From Thalassospira sp. (GTDB lineage: Bacteria; Pseudomonadota; Alphaproteobacteria; Rhodospirillales; Thalassospiraceae): DNA of 64,000 nt. Shown here piece after piece: positions 1 through 9,268 of this stretch. Both the position numbers and the translations under genes were made by a program. The notes under the pieces were generated by a model. The model did not search any database and was not told the origin of the DNA. It was given only the letters and a program-made list of their open reading frames with translations. Each line of letters starts with the position of its first letter. The stretch's first letter is position 1. The stretch spans positions 1-64,000 of the forward strand of contig NZ_PAQR01000034.1 in assembly GCF_002709775.1 (NCBI RefSeq), read 5' to 3'.

Positions 1-154
1 AGCGCAGCTCAAGATCATCTGACAGGCTTTGAACGATCTTGGCCAACTCCCCCCACATCGGTTTGGTCAGGGCGTTTTTACGTTCCGGCTGACAGATGGA
101 GATGGTGGCAACGCGATCATCAAGGGTGACATTCAGTCCGGTCTGCTCAGACAT
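1..154 (-). CDS. Enoyl-CoA hydratase/isomerase family protein (N-terminal part; runs off the left edge)
   Basis: Minus-strand translation from ATG at 154: MSEQTGLNVTLDDRVATISICQPERKNALTKPMWGELAKIVQSLSDDLEL..., a crotonase N-terminus. Confidence 0.75.
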   Translation of the reverse strand, partial: MSEQTGLNVTLDDRVATISICQPERKNALTKPMWGELAKIVQSLSDDLELR

Positions 155-265
155 GGCATTTCCTCTGGGGCTTTTGGCGCTTGTAGGGCGTGCTGTTTGG
201 GCACAGCTTAAATCGGTATAACTATACCGAATAAACCCAAAAGACGGTTTTGCCAATGGCTTCTG

Positions 266-988
266 TTATTTACCCTTGGCTGCACGTGGCGCAGGGCTGC
301 CCGATGGCGCGCGAAAGCGGGTCTGCAATCGATTGGGCACCCGGAAGGCAAAGACTGCGACAACAAAAGTGCACCCTGCCACAAGCCACAACGCCTGCTG
401 ACCAATTTCAAAGGTCAGAAGCCCGCCAAACACCGCCCCCACCATCATGCCGATCCACGGCACGATCTGGATGATCCAGTCATTGCGACGATCACCCGTC
501 AACCAACGCCCGATCCCTCGGCCAAAGCGCGACAATGCGCCGGTCACATAGGTCAACCCGATCGGAAGCCCTTCGATATGTTCGACCGTGGCATTGATCA
601 TGCCCATGCACAGAACCACCAGGAAGAAGGCCGGGGATCCGCGCAACTCGATCGGCAAAATGGCCGCCAGGCACAACAACACCGCCACCACGCCCAGCAA
701 TCCGGCCAGACGTTTGCGAAACCATCCGGCCACCACAACGCCAAGCGCATTGCCAATAATAAAGAAGCCAACAGCACCAATCAGAATGGCTGCCGTCGAC
801 CAGTCGCCATATCCGATGGCAAGGGCGGCGCGCGTGGTATTGCCCGACATGAAGGAAACGAAATCACCGGCCATCAAAAGGCCGATGGCATCGGTCATAC
901 CGGCAATCATCGAAATCGCCATCACCAGCACAAGGCCAATCCCCTTGCGGCGGGCCATGACCAGACGGCGGCGTCTTTGTTGGCTCAT
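266..988 (-). CDS. YoaK/DUF1275 family membrane protein
   Basis: 240-aa ORF; TDAIGLLMAGDFVSFMSGNTTRAAL resembles the DUF1275 signature; several TM segments. Confidence 0.8.
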   Translation of the reverse strand: MSQQRRRRLVMARRKGIGLVLVMAISMIAGMTDAIGLLMAGDFVSFMSGNTTRAALAIGYGDWSTAAILIGAVGFFIIGNALGVVVAGWFRKRLAGLLGVVAVLLCLAAILPIELRGSPAFFLVVLCMGMINATVEHIEGLPIGLTYVTGALSRFGRGIGRWLTGDRRNDWIIQIVPWIGMMVGAVFGGLLTFEIGQQALWLVAGCTFVVAVFAFRVPNRLQTRFRAPSGSPAPRAAKGK

Positions 989-1176
989 AACAGACTGTCC
1001 TGACAGAAAACTTTTGCCTGATTAAACCGCATTTCGGGTCCCGATTTCCATAGCTGTTCGCAAAGCCGATGTTTCTTGCGCTTCCTGACCAAATGGTCAG
1101 CGGCTTTTCTTTGCGCTTTTCGGCCAAAAGCGCTAAGACGTCGGCAAATATTCGATCCGGAAAAGGTACAGCCGCC

Positions 1177-1866
1177 ATGACCACTGAAAAACCGACCGCG
1201 CATTGCACCTATGCTGCCAAGACCGTCGCCAAGATTTTGCTCGATATCGGGGCTGTGAATTTCCGCCCGGAAGAGGCCTATATCCTGACATCCGGCTGGG
1301 CCAGCCCGGTTTATATCGATTGCCGCAAACTGATTTCCTTCCCGCGTGCGCGCCGCAAGGTCATCGAACTCGCCGCCCGTCAGGTATCTGATGCGGCTGG
1401 CTACGAGGCGTTTGACGCAGTCGCCGGTGGCGAAACCGCAGGCATTCCCTATTCCGCGTGGCTTGCCGATGCACTTGATCTGCCGATGCAGTATGTCCGC
1501 AAGAAGCCCAAGGGCTTTGGCCGCAAGGCCCGCATCGAAGGCGACATCCATGAAGGCCAGCGCGTTCTTCTGGTCGAAGACCTTGCAACCGACGGCGCAT
1601 CGAAGGTCAATTTCGTCAATGCCATCCGCGAGGCCGGTGCCGAATGCAAACACGCCTTTGTCGTCTTCTTCTATGACATCTTCGAAGGCGCGCTTGACGA
1701 GCTGCGCAAGGACGACATCGAAATGCATTACCTTGCGACCTGGGCCGATGTCCTCGCTGTTGCCGAGGAAGGCGAATATTTCAGCAAGGATGCCATCGAA
1801 GGTGTGCGTTCCTTCCTGAACGATCCGATCGGCTGGTCGAAAGCAAATGGCGGCAAGCACGACTAA
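1177..1866 (+). CDS. pyrE: Orotate phosphoribosyltransferase
   Basis: MTTEKPTAHCTYAAKTVAKILLDIGAVNFRPEEAYILTSGWASPVYIDCRKLISFP...; PRPP motif VLLVEDLATDGAS. Confidence 0.93.
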   Translation: MTTEKPTAHCTYAAKTVAKILLDIGAVNFRPEEAYILTSGWASPVYIDCRKLISFPRARRKVIELAARQVSDAAGYEAFDAVAGGETAGIPYSAWLADALDLPMQYVRKKPKGFGRKARIEGDIHEGQRVLLVEDLATDGASKVNFVNAIREAGAECKHAFVVFFYDIFEGALDELRKDDIEMHYLATWADVLAVAEEGEYFSKDAIEGVRSFLNDPIGWSKANGGKHD

Positions 1867-1903
1867 GGCCCATCGACGCGGCCTGTGACTGCGATAGTTT
1901 TCC

Positions 1904-1934
1904 AAAACGCCTGCCGGTCCTCGGTGGGCGTTTT
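1904..1934 (+). terminator. Hairpin terminator downstream of pyrE
   Basis: aaaacgcc-N15-ggcgtttt inverted repeat. Confidence 0.5.
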
Positions 1935-2110
1935 GCGTATGGGCGATTGTCATCGGGCCTTTTCTGGACAGATCAGGCAACTCGGTTCAATATGTGAGGC
2001 ATAGAACCTAAATAGAAGCAAAAGCAAAGTCATAGCAGCAACTGTGACAGAGTTCGGGACAACAAACTGACGTGACCACGGCGGCCCGCCACCGGTCGGA
2101 GGAGCAACGC

Positions 2111-2743
2111 ATGTCGATGCGCACGATTGCCAAATGCCTGCCCGCAATTGCGATGGGGATTGCCTTGTCGGGCTGTATGGCGCCGGTCGAAGAGCCGGTC
2201 ACGATTTCAAACAGTTCCGATACCATCGTCACCCCGTGGGGGGCGCCGTCCCAGAACTCCCGCCCGGCCCCCGCGACCGCGATGCCGGCATCCGCACCGG
2301 AAAATGACAATCTGGTCATGATGGATGATCCCAATCGCAAGGCGCTTGATGACATCCGCCAAAAGCAGGTCCATGAAGCACGCATCGCACTTGGTATTCT
2401 TGATCGCATGGCGCAACGTTGCCAGACCGGTGATGCAGCTGCTTGCACAACGCTTCAAACCAATTGGAGCACATTGTCACAGCAACTCCATAAAACGCTG
2501 TCGATGCTGTCGGGTGATGCGATGCAAATGCCAACCAACATCCCGACAGACGATCCGGCGATGCCCGCAATGGATAGCAACACCCAGATGGCGCCAGCCG
2601 CAGCACCAGCACCGACCACAACGCCAGCGGCCCCGATGGCAAACCAGCCATCCCTCGCCCCGACCATGCAGGATCCAGCCAGCGGCGATGTCCCGACCAT
2701 GGAAAAAACCATTCCGATGACCGAACCGGGTGCCGATGGCTGA
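2111..2743 (+). CDS. Hypothetical lipoprotein, Pro/Ala/Thr-rich C-terminus
   Basis: MSMRTIAKCLPAIAMGIALSGCMAPVEEP has a lipobox (LSGC). Confidence 0.6.
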   Translation: MSMRTIAKCLPAIAMGIALSGCMAPVEEPVTISNSSDTIVTPWGAPSQNSRPAPATAMPASAPENDNLVMMDDPNRKALDDIRQKQVHEARIALGILDRMAQRCQTGDAAACTTLQTNWSTLSQQLHKTLSMLSGDAMQMPTNIPTDDPAMPAMDSNTQMAPAAAPAPTTTPAAPMANQPSLAPTMQDPASGDVPTMEKTIPMTEPGADG

Positions 2744-2900
2744 GCGTTAGCGCGAAAATACAACTTGGAATAATTTAATTTGAGATAGAGCAAAGAAACC
2801 ATCCCGCGACGACGATATGTTTGCCCATGACGCTAAGGTCCGGAGCGATTTGAAACATTTCGGGTCTGCGCCATGCCCCCTACCGAATGGAGATCGGATT

Positions 2901-3743
2901 ATGTATCGGGATATTCTTGTCCATATCGACACCTCAGCTGCCTGCAAGGAACGCCTTAATGTGGCGTTGAAAGTTGCCAAGGCGCAGGACGCGCACCTTA
3001 CCGGTCTTTTCCTGCTGCCTTATCCTGAAATTCCGCGCTTCATGGAAGTCCAGATCACCGAGGAAATCATCAACCAGCAGCGCGCTGCGATGGCCGAAAC
3101 CGCAAAGGCGGCCCGCACCCAGTTTGAAGAAACCTGCAATGCTGCCGGTGTGGCGTTCAGCTGGCAGGAAACCTCCTGCCCGGCATCGGAAATTGCCGAT
3201 ACCACTGCAATGTATGCCCGCCATCATGACCTGACGGTTCTGGGTCAGCACGATCCGGAAAGCTCCGATCCGTGCTCTGTCTCGGAAATGCCTGACAAAG
3301 TCATCCTGACGGCTGGCGCGCCGGTTCTGCTTGTGCCGTATGTCGGCAAGTTCGATAGCATTGGCGAACGCGTCATGGTTGCCTGGAAGCCTTATCGTGA
3401 AGCCGTGCGTGCGATGAATGACAGCATGCCGTTCCTCGAGGCCGCGAAATCCGTGATGGTTCTGTGTGCCGACCCGAATAAGGGTGCGCGTGATACCATG
3501 CCGGTCCCGGGTGTTGATATCGGCGAACGCCTGAAATGCCACGGCGTGAATGCCAAGAAAGAAACCATGAATGCCTCTGGCATCGGTGTCGGCGATCTTC
3601 TGCTGTCGCGTGCAGCTGACGAAAGTATCGATCTGATGGTCTGCGGCGCCTATGGCCGCCCGCGCCTGCGCGAACTGATGCTTGGCGGTGTTACCCAGCA
3701 CCTGCTGCGCCACATGACCGTCCCGGTCCTGATGTCGCACTAA
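2901..3743 (+). CDS. Universal stress protein (tandem UspA domains)
   Basis: MYRDILVHIDTSAACKERLNVALKVAKAQDAHLTGLFLLPYP...; C-terminal GAYGRPRLRELMLGGVTQHLLRHMTVPVLMSH Usp motif. Confidence 0.88.
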   Translation: MYRDILVHIDTSAACKERLNVALKVAKAQDAHLTGLFLLPYPEIPRFMEVQITEEIINQQRAAMAETAKAARTQFEETCNAAGVAFSWQETSCPASEIADTTAMYARHHDLTVLGQHDPESSDPCSVSEMPDKVILTAGAPVLLVPYVGKFDSIGERVMVAWKPYREAVRAMNDSMPFLEAAKSVMVLCADPNKGARDTMPVPGVDIGERLKCHGVNAKKETMNASGIGVGDLLLSRAADESIDLMVCGAYGRPRLRELMLGGVTQHLLRHMTVPVLMSH

Positions 3744-3765
3744 AAAACAAAGACTTCAAATCTGC

Positions 3766-3797
3766 AAAACCGGCTGGAACTCCCAGCCGGTTTTTTT
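3766..3797 (+). terminator. Rho-independent terminator
   Basis: aaaaccggctgg-aactc-ccagccggttttttt. Confidence 0.85.
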
Positions 3798-4141
3798 GTT
3801 GTTAATCAGCAATTTAGTTACAACGGCACACATAACAACCCCGACGAAGCGCTTGCCGTGCGGCCATCAATTCCAAAACCTGGCATTGAATTTATGTGAT
3901 CAACAGCATCAATACATATTGAAAATCATATGTAATTTCTGTCATGATTGTTTTTTCCGATGGATGAGAACGATTTAATTGTGGCGCAAAAGTCGTTCGA
4001 ATCCTTGCCAAATGAAACCAATAAGGCCAAATTGGTTCTTACCGCAAAACGGAGCATGCTCCGAAAAGAGATCGACAAAAGAGAGATGGATCGCCTTCTC
4101 TGATCTGATGGTTCCAAAGAAGACTGGAATCGCTTTAACTT

Positions 4142-4155
4142 TTGACAAGGGTCAA
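4142..4155. promoter_or_regulatory. Candidate FNR/FnrL/Anr-type box upstream of hemA
   Basis: TTGACaaggGTCAA: perfect dyad with 4-nt spacer, near the TTGAT-N4-ATCAA consensus, 165 bp 5' of the hemA start. Confidence 0.6.
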
Positions 4156-4320
4156 TGCCATATCCGCCAGCATGGCTGATAAGGGAACGATAAAGACCCG
4201 GTCAGGCCGGAGGATATGTCCAGCAGCAGATCGCTGATCTGGACGAGACCAGAGCTTTGTGATGCCACGACCGACTGCAAAGCGCGTGACACTGCAAAGA
4301 GACAGGCGAAAGAAACAAGT

Positions 4321-5538
4321 ATGAATTACAACACCTTCTTCAAAGATGCGTTGGCTGGCCTCAAAGCTGAAGGCCGGTATCGTGTATTCGCCAATCTCGA
4401 ACGTATTGTCGGAAAATTCCCCAAAGCGCTCTATCACCCCGATAATGGCGAAGCCCCGCGTGAAATCACTGTGTGGTGCTCCAACGATTATCTCGGCATG
4501 GGCCAACACCCCAAGGTGCTTGATGCCATGCAAAGCGCCATCACAGGTCAGGGTGGCGGTGCTGGTGGCACACGCAATATTTCGGGCTCCAACCATCTGC
4601 ATGTCGCGCTTGAGCGTGAACTCGCCGACCTGCACGGCAAGGAAGCCGCCCTTCTGATGACGTCGGGCTATGTCGCAAACTGGACGACGCTGTCGACCCT
4701 GGGATCAAAACTCCCCGATTGCGTGATCATTTCCGACTCCGAAAATCACAATTCCATGATCGAAGGCATGCGCCATTCCAAGGCAGAGCGCCGCATCTGG
4801 AAACATAACGACATCGCCCATCTTGAAGAAATCCTCAAGGATCTCGGCCCACAGCGCGCAAAGATCGTCGCGTTCGAGTCTGTCTATTCGATGGATGGCG
4901 ACATCGCTCCGATCGGTCAGATCCTTGATCTGTGCGAAAAATACAACGCCATTTCCTATCTCGACGAAGTCCACGCCGTTGGCATGTATGGTCCGCGCGG
5001 CGGCGGTGTTGCCGAACGCGACGGCGTCATGGACCGGGTTGACATCATCCAGGGCACCCTTGCCAAGGCATTCGGTGTGATTGGTGGCTACATTGCCGCC
5101 AAACCGGAAATCGTCGATTTCGTGCGCAGCTTCGGTAACGGCTTCATCTTTACCAGCTCTCACCCGCCAAGCATTGCGGCCGGTGCACTGGCCTCTGTCC
5201 GCCATCTGAAGGAAAGCAATGTCGAACGCATTGCGCAAAAGGAACGCGCCGACACCCTGCGAGCCCGCATGCGCGCGGCCGACCTTCCGGTCATGGATGC
5301 GCCAAGCCATATCGTGCCGCTGATGGTCGGCGATCCGGCGATGTGCAAGGAAGCCAGCGACCGCCTGCTGTTCGAACATGACATCTACGTCCAGCCGATC
5401 AACTACCCGACTGTTCCGCGCGGGACGGAGCGCCTGCGCTTTACCCCGGGTCCACTCCACAATGATGAACTGGTTGATCACCTGATCGACTCGCTGCTCA
5501 CGGTCTGGAGCCAGCTTGGCATTTCCAAGGTCGCCTAA
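4321..5538 (+). CDS. hemA: 5-aminolevulinate synthase
   Basis: [36 protein letters not shown]...[13 protein letters not shown]...[37 protein letters not shown] signature. Confidence 0.96.
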   Translation: MNYNTFFKDALAGLKAEGRYRVFANLERIVGKFPKALYHPDNGEAPREITVWCSNDYLGMGQHPKVLDAMQSAITGQGGGAGGTRNISGSNHLHVALERELADLHGKEAALLMTSGYVANWTTLSTLGSKLPDCVIISDSENHNSMIEGMRHSKAERRIWKHNDIAHLEEILKDLGPQRAKIVAFESVYSMDGDIAPIGQILDLCEKYNAISYLDEVHAVGMYGPRGGGVAERDGVMDRVDIIQGTLAKAFGVIGGYIAAKPEIVDFVRSFGNGFIFTSSHPPSIAAGALASVRHLKESNVERIAQKERADTLRARMRAADLPVMDAPSHIVPLMVGDPAMCKEASDRLLFEHDIYVQPINYPTVPRGTERLRFTPGPLHNDELVDHLIDSLLTVWSQLGISKVA

Positions 5539-5563
5539 GGTATTCGTGCCAGACAAAAATTTT

Positions 5564-5594
5564 AAAGGCCGGTGGCAAATGCCCCGGCCTTTTT
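5564..5594 (+). terminator. Rho-independent terminator after hemA
   Basis: aaaggccgg...ccggcctttttt-like hairpin. Confidence 0.75.
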
Positions 5595-5771
5595 GCTGAT
5601 CTGCATAGCGTAATCGCCCGTATCCGAAGGCAATGATGTTCCGACATTTGCTTTCGGCGGGCTGCGTTCTATATTGAGGCTGTCTTTCCGGTTTTGGCCG
5701 GTATCGATAAACATTTGCAATTAAGAACCGTTCGCGTTAACGTCGGGCCTGTGATCAAACAGGGACCGCCT

Positions 5772-6311
5772 ATGTATTCGGATAGAACCTTGCTTCCCAA
5801 AGAATGTCTCCGCCTTTGTGCGCTTGGCACCCTTGCCCTTTCCGACAAGCCGATCAGCTATGGCGATCTGGCCAATTCGGTACGTCATTTCATGTCCCAC
5901 ATCATGGGGCCATCACTTGATATGATGGGAAGCTCGCTTCAGCTCCTCAAGCTCGAAGGACTGGTCAAGGAAGACACCGCAAGCGGCGCGTTCTCTGATG
6001 CACAACTTAGCCTGACCGATGCCGGGCATGAGAAGTTCATTGAACTGATGCAAGGCAATCTGCGCGATACATCGGGCGAGCTTTCGCGTCTGATCATGGC
6101 GCTCAAGATGCGGTTCCTGCATCTGCTTGATGACGACATCCGCACCGAACAGATCGAAATTCTGCAAGACGTCTGCGAACTTGATCTTGAACGTGTTCTG
6201 GCACTCCGTGAAGAACACTCAAACGAGGCCGAAAACTTCACCGGCTGGCTTGAAATGGAAGTCAAACGGCTCGAGCAAAAGCGCGACTGGCTCAAAAGCC
6301 TTTTGGCCTAG
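5772..6311 (+). CDS. PadR/winged-helix-like transcriptional regulator
   Basis: MYSDRTLLPKECLRLCALGTLALSDKPISYGDLANSVRHFM...; wHTH-like N-terminus and coiled-coil C-terminus. Its stop codon (6309-6311) overlaps the edge of the palindromic element. Confidence 0.6.
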   Translation: MYSDRTLLPKECLRLCALGTLALSDKPISYGDLANSVRHFMSHIMGPSLDMMGSSLQLLKLEGLVKEDTASGAFSDAQLSLTDAGHEKFIELMQGNLRDTSGELSRLIMALKMRFLHLLDDDIRTEQIEILQDVCELDLERVLALREEHSNEAENFTGWLEMEVKRLEQKRDWLKSLLA

Positions 6312-6573
6312 GGTCAAAACTCATTCACATAATCGGCCCGGTCTCCCGGATTTGTGCGGATATGCGGAGCTAAATCGCAGGAAGATCTACATCTTTCAAG
6401 ATTTTGCGACAATATAGCCCGTGCAAATCCGGGAGATCCGAAGGACAACTGCTATGAGAGAAAGCCTCTGCGTCAAATCCCTTGACCGGGGATCACCCCG
6501 GTCTGCGGCCTTTTCCTAGCTTTTTCTCTCATATCAATTGCCGGGTCGGTCATGTGAATGAGTTTGGACCCTT
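6309..6573. repeat. Structured palindromic element copy A (terminal inverted repeats plus two internal hairpins)
   Basis: TIR agggtcaaaactcattcacat (6310-6330) / atgtgaatgagtttggaccct (6552-6572), 20/21 complementary. Hairpin 1 tctcccggatttg (6342-6354)/caaatccgggaga (6423-6435). Hairpin 2 atgagagaaa (6454-6463)/tttctctcat (6523-6532) with inner gaccgggg/ccccggtc (6484-6503). Homologous to the inverse of copy B. Confidence 0.85.
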
Positions 6574-6645
6574 ACGCATTTCCCGTTATAGTCGTGGCAG
6601 ATGACCAGCAGGAAGCAGGTCCAACGTCACAGGCAGGGACGGAAA

Positions 6646-7158
6646 ATGTTGATACGCGAAGAAACCGAAAACGACATTGCGGCAATTCACGCGTTGCTGA
6701 ATGGGGCCTTTGCAACCGCCCCGCACAGCCAGCAGACCGAACATCTGATCGTTGATGCGCTCAGAAAAAGTGGTCAACTTACCCTTTCCCTGATCGCGGA
6801 ACAGGACGGCGAGATTGTCGGCTGCGTCGCGTTTTCACCGGTCAAAATCAACGGCAAAGCCTGTGGCTGGTTTGGCCTGGGCCCGGTTGCGGTCACGCCC
6901 GACCGCCAAGGCATGGGCATTGGTTCAGAACTGATCCAAAGCGGCATCCGCCATTTGCGCGCCGACGACGCCCATGGCTGCGTCGTTCTGGGCGAGCCTG
7001 ATTATTACGGCCGGTTCGGCTTTGCGCCCCTGCCCGATCTGAAACTTGAAGGCGTGCCCGATGAATATTTCATGGCACGCCCATTGGTTGATGAAATCCC
7101 GCACGGTCAGGTCGAATACGACCCGGCCTTTTATATCGCGCCGGAAAACAACGATTGA
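6646..7158 (+). CDS. GNAT family N-acetyltransferase
   Basis: MLIREETENDIAAIHALLNGAF...GLGPVAVTPDRQGMGIGSELIQSGI: GNAT motif A. Confidence 0.88.
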   Translation: MLIREETENDIAAIHALLNGAFATAPHSQQTEHLIVDALRKSGQLTLSLIAEQDGEIVGCVAFSPVKINGKACGWFGLGPVAVTPDRQGMGIGSELIQSGIRHLRADDAHGCVVLGEPDYYGRFGFAPLPDLKLEGVPDEYFMARPLVDEIPHGQVEYDPAFYIAPENND

Positions 7159-7197
7159 AGCCGCACGGCTTCTCGCACGTCAGCCCGATCTTTCCGA

Positions 7198-7941
7198 TCA
7201 ATAAAGATGCTGCCCGCCTGTAACAAAGATCTCCGTGCCAGTAACATAAGTACTGTCATCGCCGACCAGATAATGTACTGCGGCCGCCACGTCTTCGGGC
7301 GTACCCATGCGGTTCATTGGAATGCGTGGTACAAGCGCCTCATATTCCGGGGAGATCATGTCGGTTTTGATCTCGCCGGGTGCGACGGCATTAACCCGCA
7401 CACCCAGTTCGGCAAACTCGACAGCCATTTCACGGGTCAGCCCCGAAAGGGCGGCCTTTGATGTCGAATAGGCCGATCCGGCAAACGGATGGACATAGTG
7501 GCCGGCGATCGAGGTAATGTTGCAAATCGCCCCTTTGCCCCGATGCAGGGCGGATGCGAACCCACGCGACAGCGTGAGCGGGGTAAAGAAGTTCAGCTCA
7601 AACACATCGCGCCAAGCGGCAATGTCCCCATTCAAGCTGCCAAGCCGTTCCTTGTAGGGCGTTTTTGGCGATACACCGGCATTATTGACCAACGCATGCA
7701 ACGGATCATCGCCCAGAACTTCATTTGCCTCGGCAATGAAGGCTTCGACTTCTGCCGGTTTGGAAAGGTCGGCACGGATATGGATGCCCTGTGCCGGATC
7801 GCGCGGACAGCTTGGCGGCGGCGCTTCACGTGAACAGCAAATCACCCGCCAGCCACGTCTGGCGAAATATCCGACCGTGACATGACCGATGCCACGGCTG
7901 GCACCTGTCAGGACGACTGTTTTCGGGGCGTTGCTGGTCAT
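7198..7941 (-). CDS. SDR family oxidoreductase
   Basis: TGASRGIG, NNAG, YSTSKAAL motifs. Confidence 0.9.
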   Translation of the reverse strand: MTSNAPKTVVLTGASRGIGHVTVGYFARRGWRVICCSREAPPPSCPRDPAQGIHIRADLSKPAEVEAFIAEANEVLGDDPLHALVNNAGVSPKTPYKERLGSLNGDIAAWRDVFELNFFTPLTLSRGFASALHRGKGAICNITSIAGHYVHPFAGSAYSTSKAALSGLTREMAVEFAELGVRVNAVAPGEIKTDMISPEYEALVPRIPMNRMGTPEDVAAAVHYLVGDDSTYVTGTEIFVTGGQHLY

Positions 7942-8145
7942 TGGGTCTACTCACTTCACGAAATGCGCGCGCAAACAGAATTTTGCGGACTTTCTTATAG
8001 CATCCAAGGCCTTCGCCATCGAAGGAAAAGCCCGGCCCTGGATGATTTTTCTGCAATCATCACCGCGATATAGTCGGCGTTACCGACATTTGGCAAGGTG
8101 TTCGAAACAGGCTATGTTTTTACCGCGTTTATAATAGGCAAAAAC

Positions 8146-8829
8146 ATGTGCAGCCGCTTTGATCTGAACAGTGATATCCGGGCCTTTCAGGTCCAGCTTG
8201 GGCTGGAAATGGAAGACATCATTCGCATGCCGCTGCCAGACGGGATCAACGAGGCCCAAAACGGCGACGAGGATGAAGAAGCCGCCTTCGACAGCCTGAC
8301 CGGCACACGCCGCCCGACCGATCCGATTGCCGTCATCCTGCCCCACCGCAAGGCCGGAATTCGTTATTGGGGGCTTAGCGTGCCGGGGCTTAACAGCCCG
8401 ATGATCAATGCGCGTGCAGAGACACTAACCGAAAAGCCGACCTTTCGTCCGCTTTTGAACCGCCGCTGCCTGATCCCGGCCAATGGCTGGTATGAATGGC
8501 GCAAGGATGGCACCGCAAAGCACAAGAACCGTATCACCCTGCCCGATCATCAACCGTTTCTGTTTGCCGGCCTCGAAAACGGGCGTGAGGCAACCATCAT
8601 TACCTGTGCTCCATCGGGCGCGATTGCCCATATTCACAACAGGATGCCGGCCGTCATCGGCCCCAATCACCTGACGGATTGGCTTGATCCAACGACGGAT
8701 TTCAACGATCTGGGATACATGCTGGGCCCGCTGCCCGATCACGTTCTGTCCTGGCAGGAAGAACCGGCAGAAAACGCAAAGACCAAACCTGATCCGGCGA
8801 CAAACCAGATTGATATGTTTTCAAAATGA
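8146..8829 (+). CDS. SOS response-associated peptidase (SRAP/YedK family)
   Basis: MCSRF N-terminus with Cys2; ARAETLTEKPTFRPLLNRRCLIPANGWYEW; IHNRMPAVI motifs. Confidence 0.88.
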   Translation: MCSRFDLNSDIRAFQVQLGLEMEDIIRMPLPDGINEAQNGDEDEEAAFDSLTGTRRPTDPIAVILPHRKAGIRYWGLSVPGLNSPMINARAETLTEKPTFRPLLNRRCLIPANGWYEWRKDGTAKHKNRITLPDHQPFLFAGLENGREATIITCAPSGAIAHIHNRMPAVIGPNHLTDWLDPTTDFNDLGYMLGPLPDHVLSWQEEPAENAKTKPDPATNQIDMFSK

Positions 8830-8835
8830 GATGCG

Positions 8836-8872
8836 CCAAGCAGGCCAGCCAAACGTGCTTTGGCCTGTTTGG
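8836..8872. terminator. Hairpin between convergent genes
   Basis: ccaagcaggcca-N13-tggcctgtttgg, 11/12 complementary. Confidence 0.45.
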
Positions 8873-8874
8873 TC

Positions 8875-9060
8875 TTATTCGCTTTCGACGTCGTTTGCGG
8901 CACACGGTGTTGCAGCGCAAGCACGCAATGCACCACCAAGACCGGTTTGACCGGCAACCACCGCGCCAAGATCGGGCAGGCCAACATTCGGATTGTTGAG
9001 TTCCTGAGCGAGATCTTCGGACATGGAAGCGAAATCAATGATATCGCGTAAAGACAACAT
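8875..9060 (-). CDS. Small hypothetical protein (61 aa)
   Basis: ATG preceded by SD-like aggggaag; MLSLRDIIDFASMSEDLAQELNNPNVGLPDLGAVVAGQTGLGGALRACAATPCAANDVESE. Confidence 0.45.
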   Translation of the reverse strand: MLSLRDIIDFASMSEDLAQELNNPNVGLPDLGAVVAGQTGLGGALRACAATPCAANDVESE

Positions 9061-9175
9061 GGGACTTCCCCTGCCAGACGTTTCTTTTCCACTATGCGAA
9101 ACGCCTCGTTAATCGGGGTTTCGTCACTTTCTTATTTCTGTAACCCTCTCGCGATTTGTTCGCGAGTGCAACAAG

Positions 9176-9202
9176 AAAAAGGCGCATGAAAATGCGCCTT
9201 TT
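9176..9202. terminator. Bidirectional rho-independent terminator
   Basis: aaaaaggcgcat-gaaa-atgcgcctttt. Confidence 0.8.
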
Positions 9203-9268
9203 CAATAATATACCATCAGATAGGTAATATAATTTCGCGAAATCAGCAGCTTAGCTGAGCCACAGGGC

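Noticed and set aside
985-1980. 331-aa minus-strand ORF opposite pyrE
   Set aside because: Shadow ORF of pyrE.
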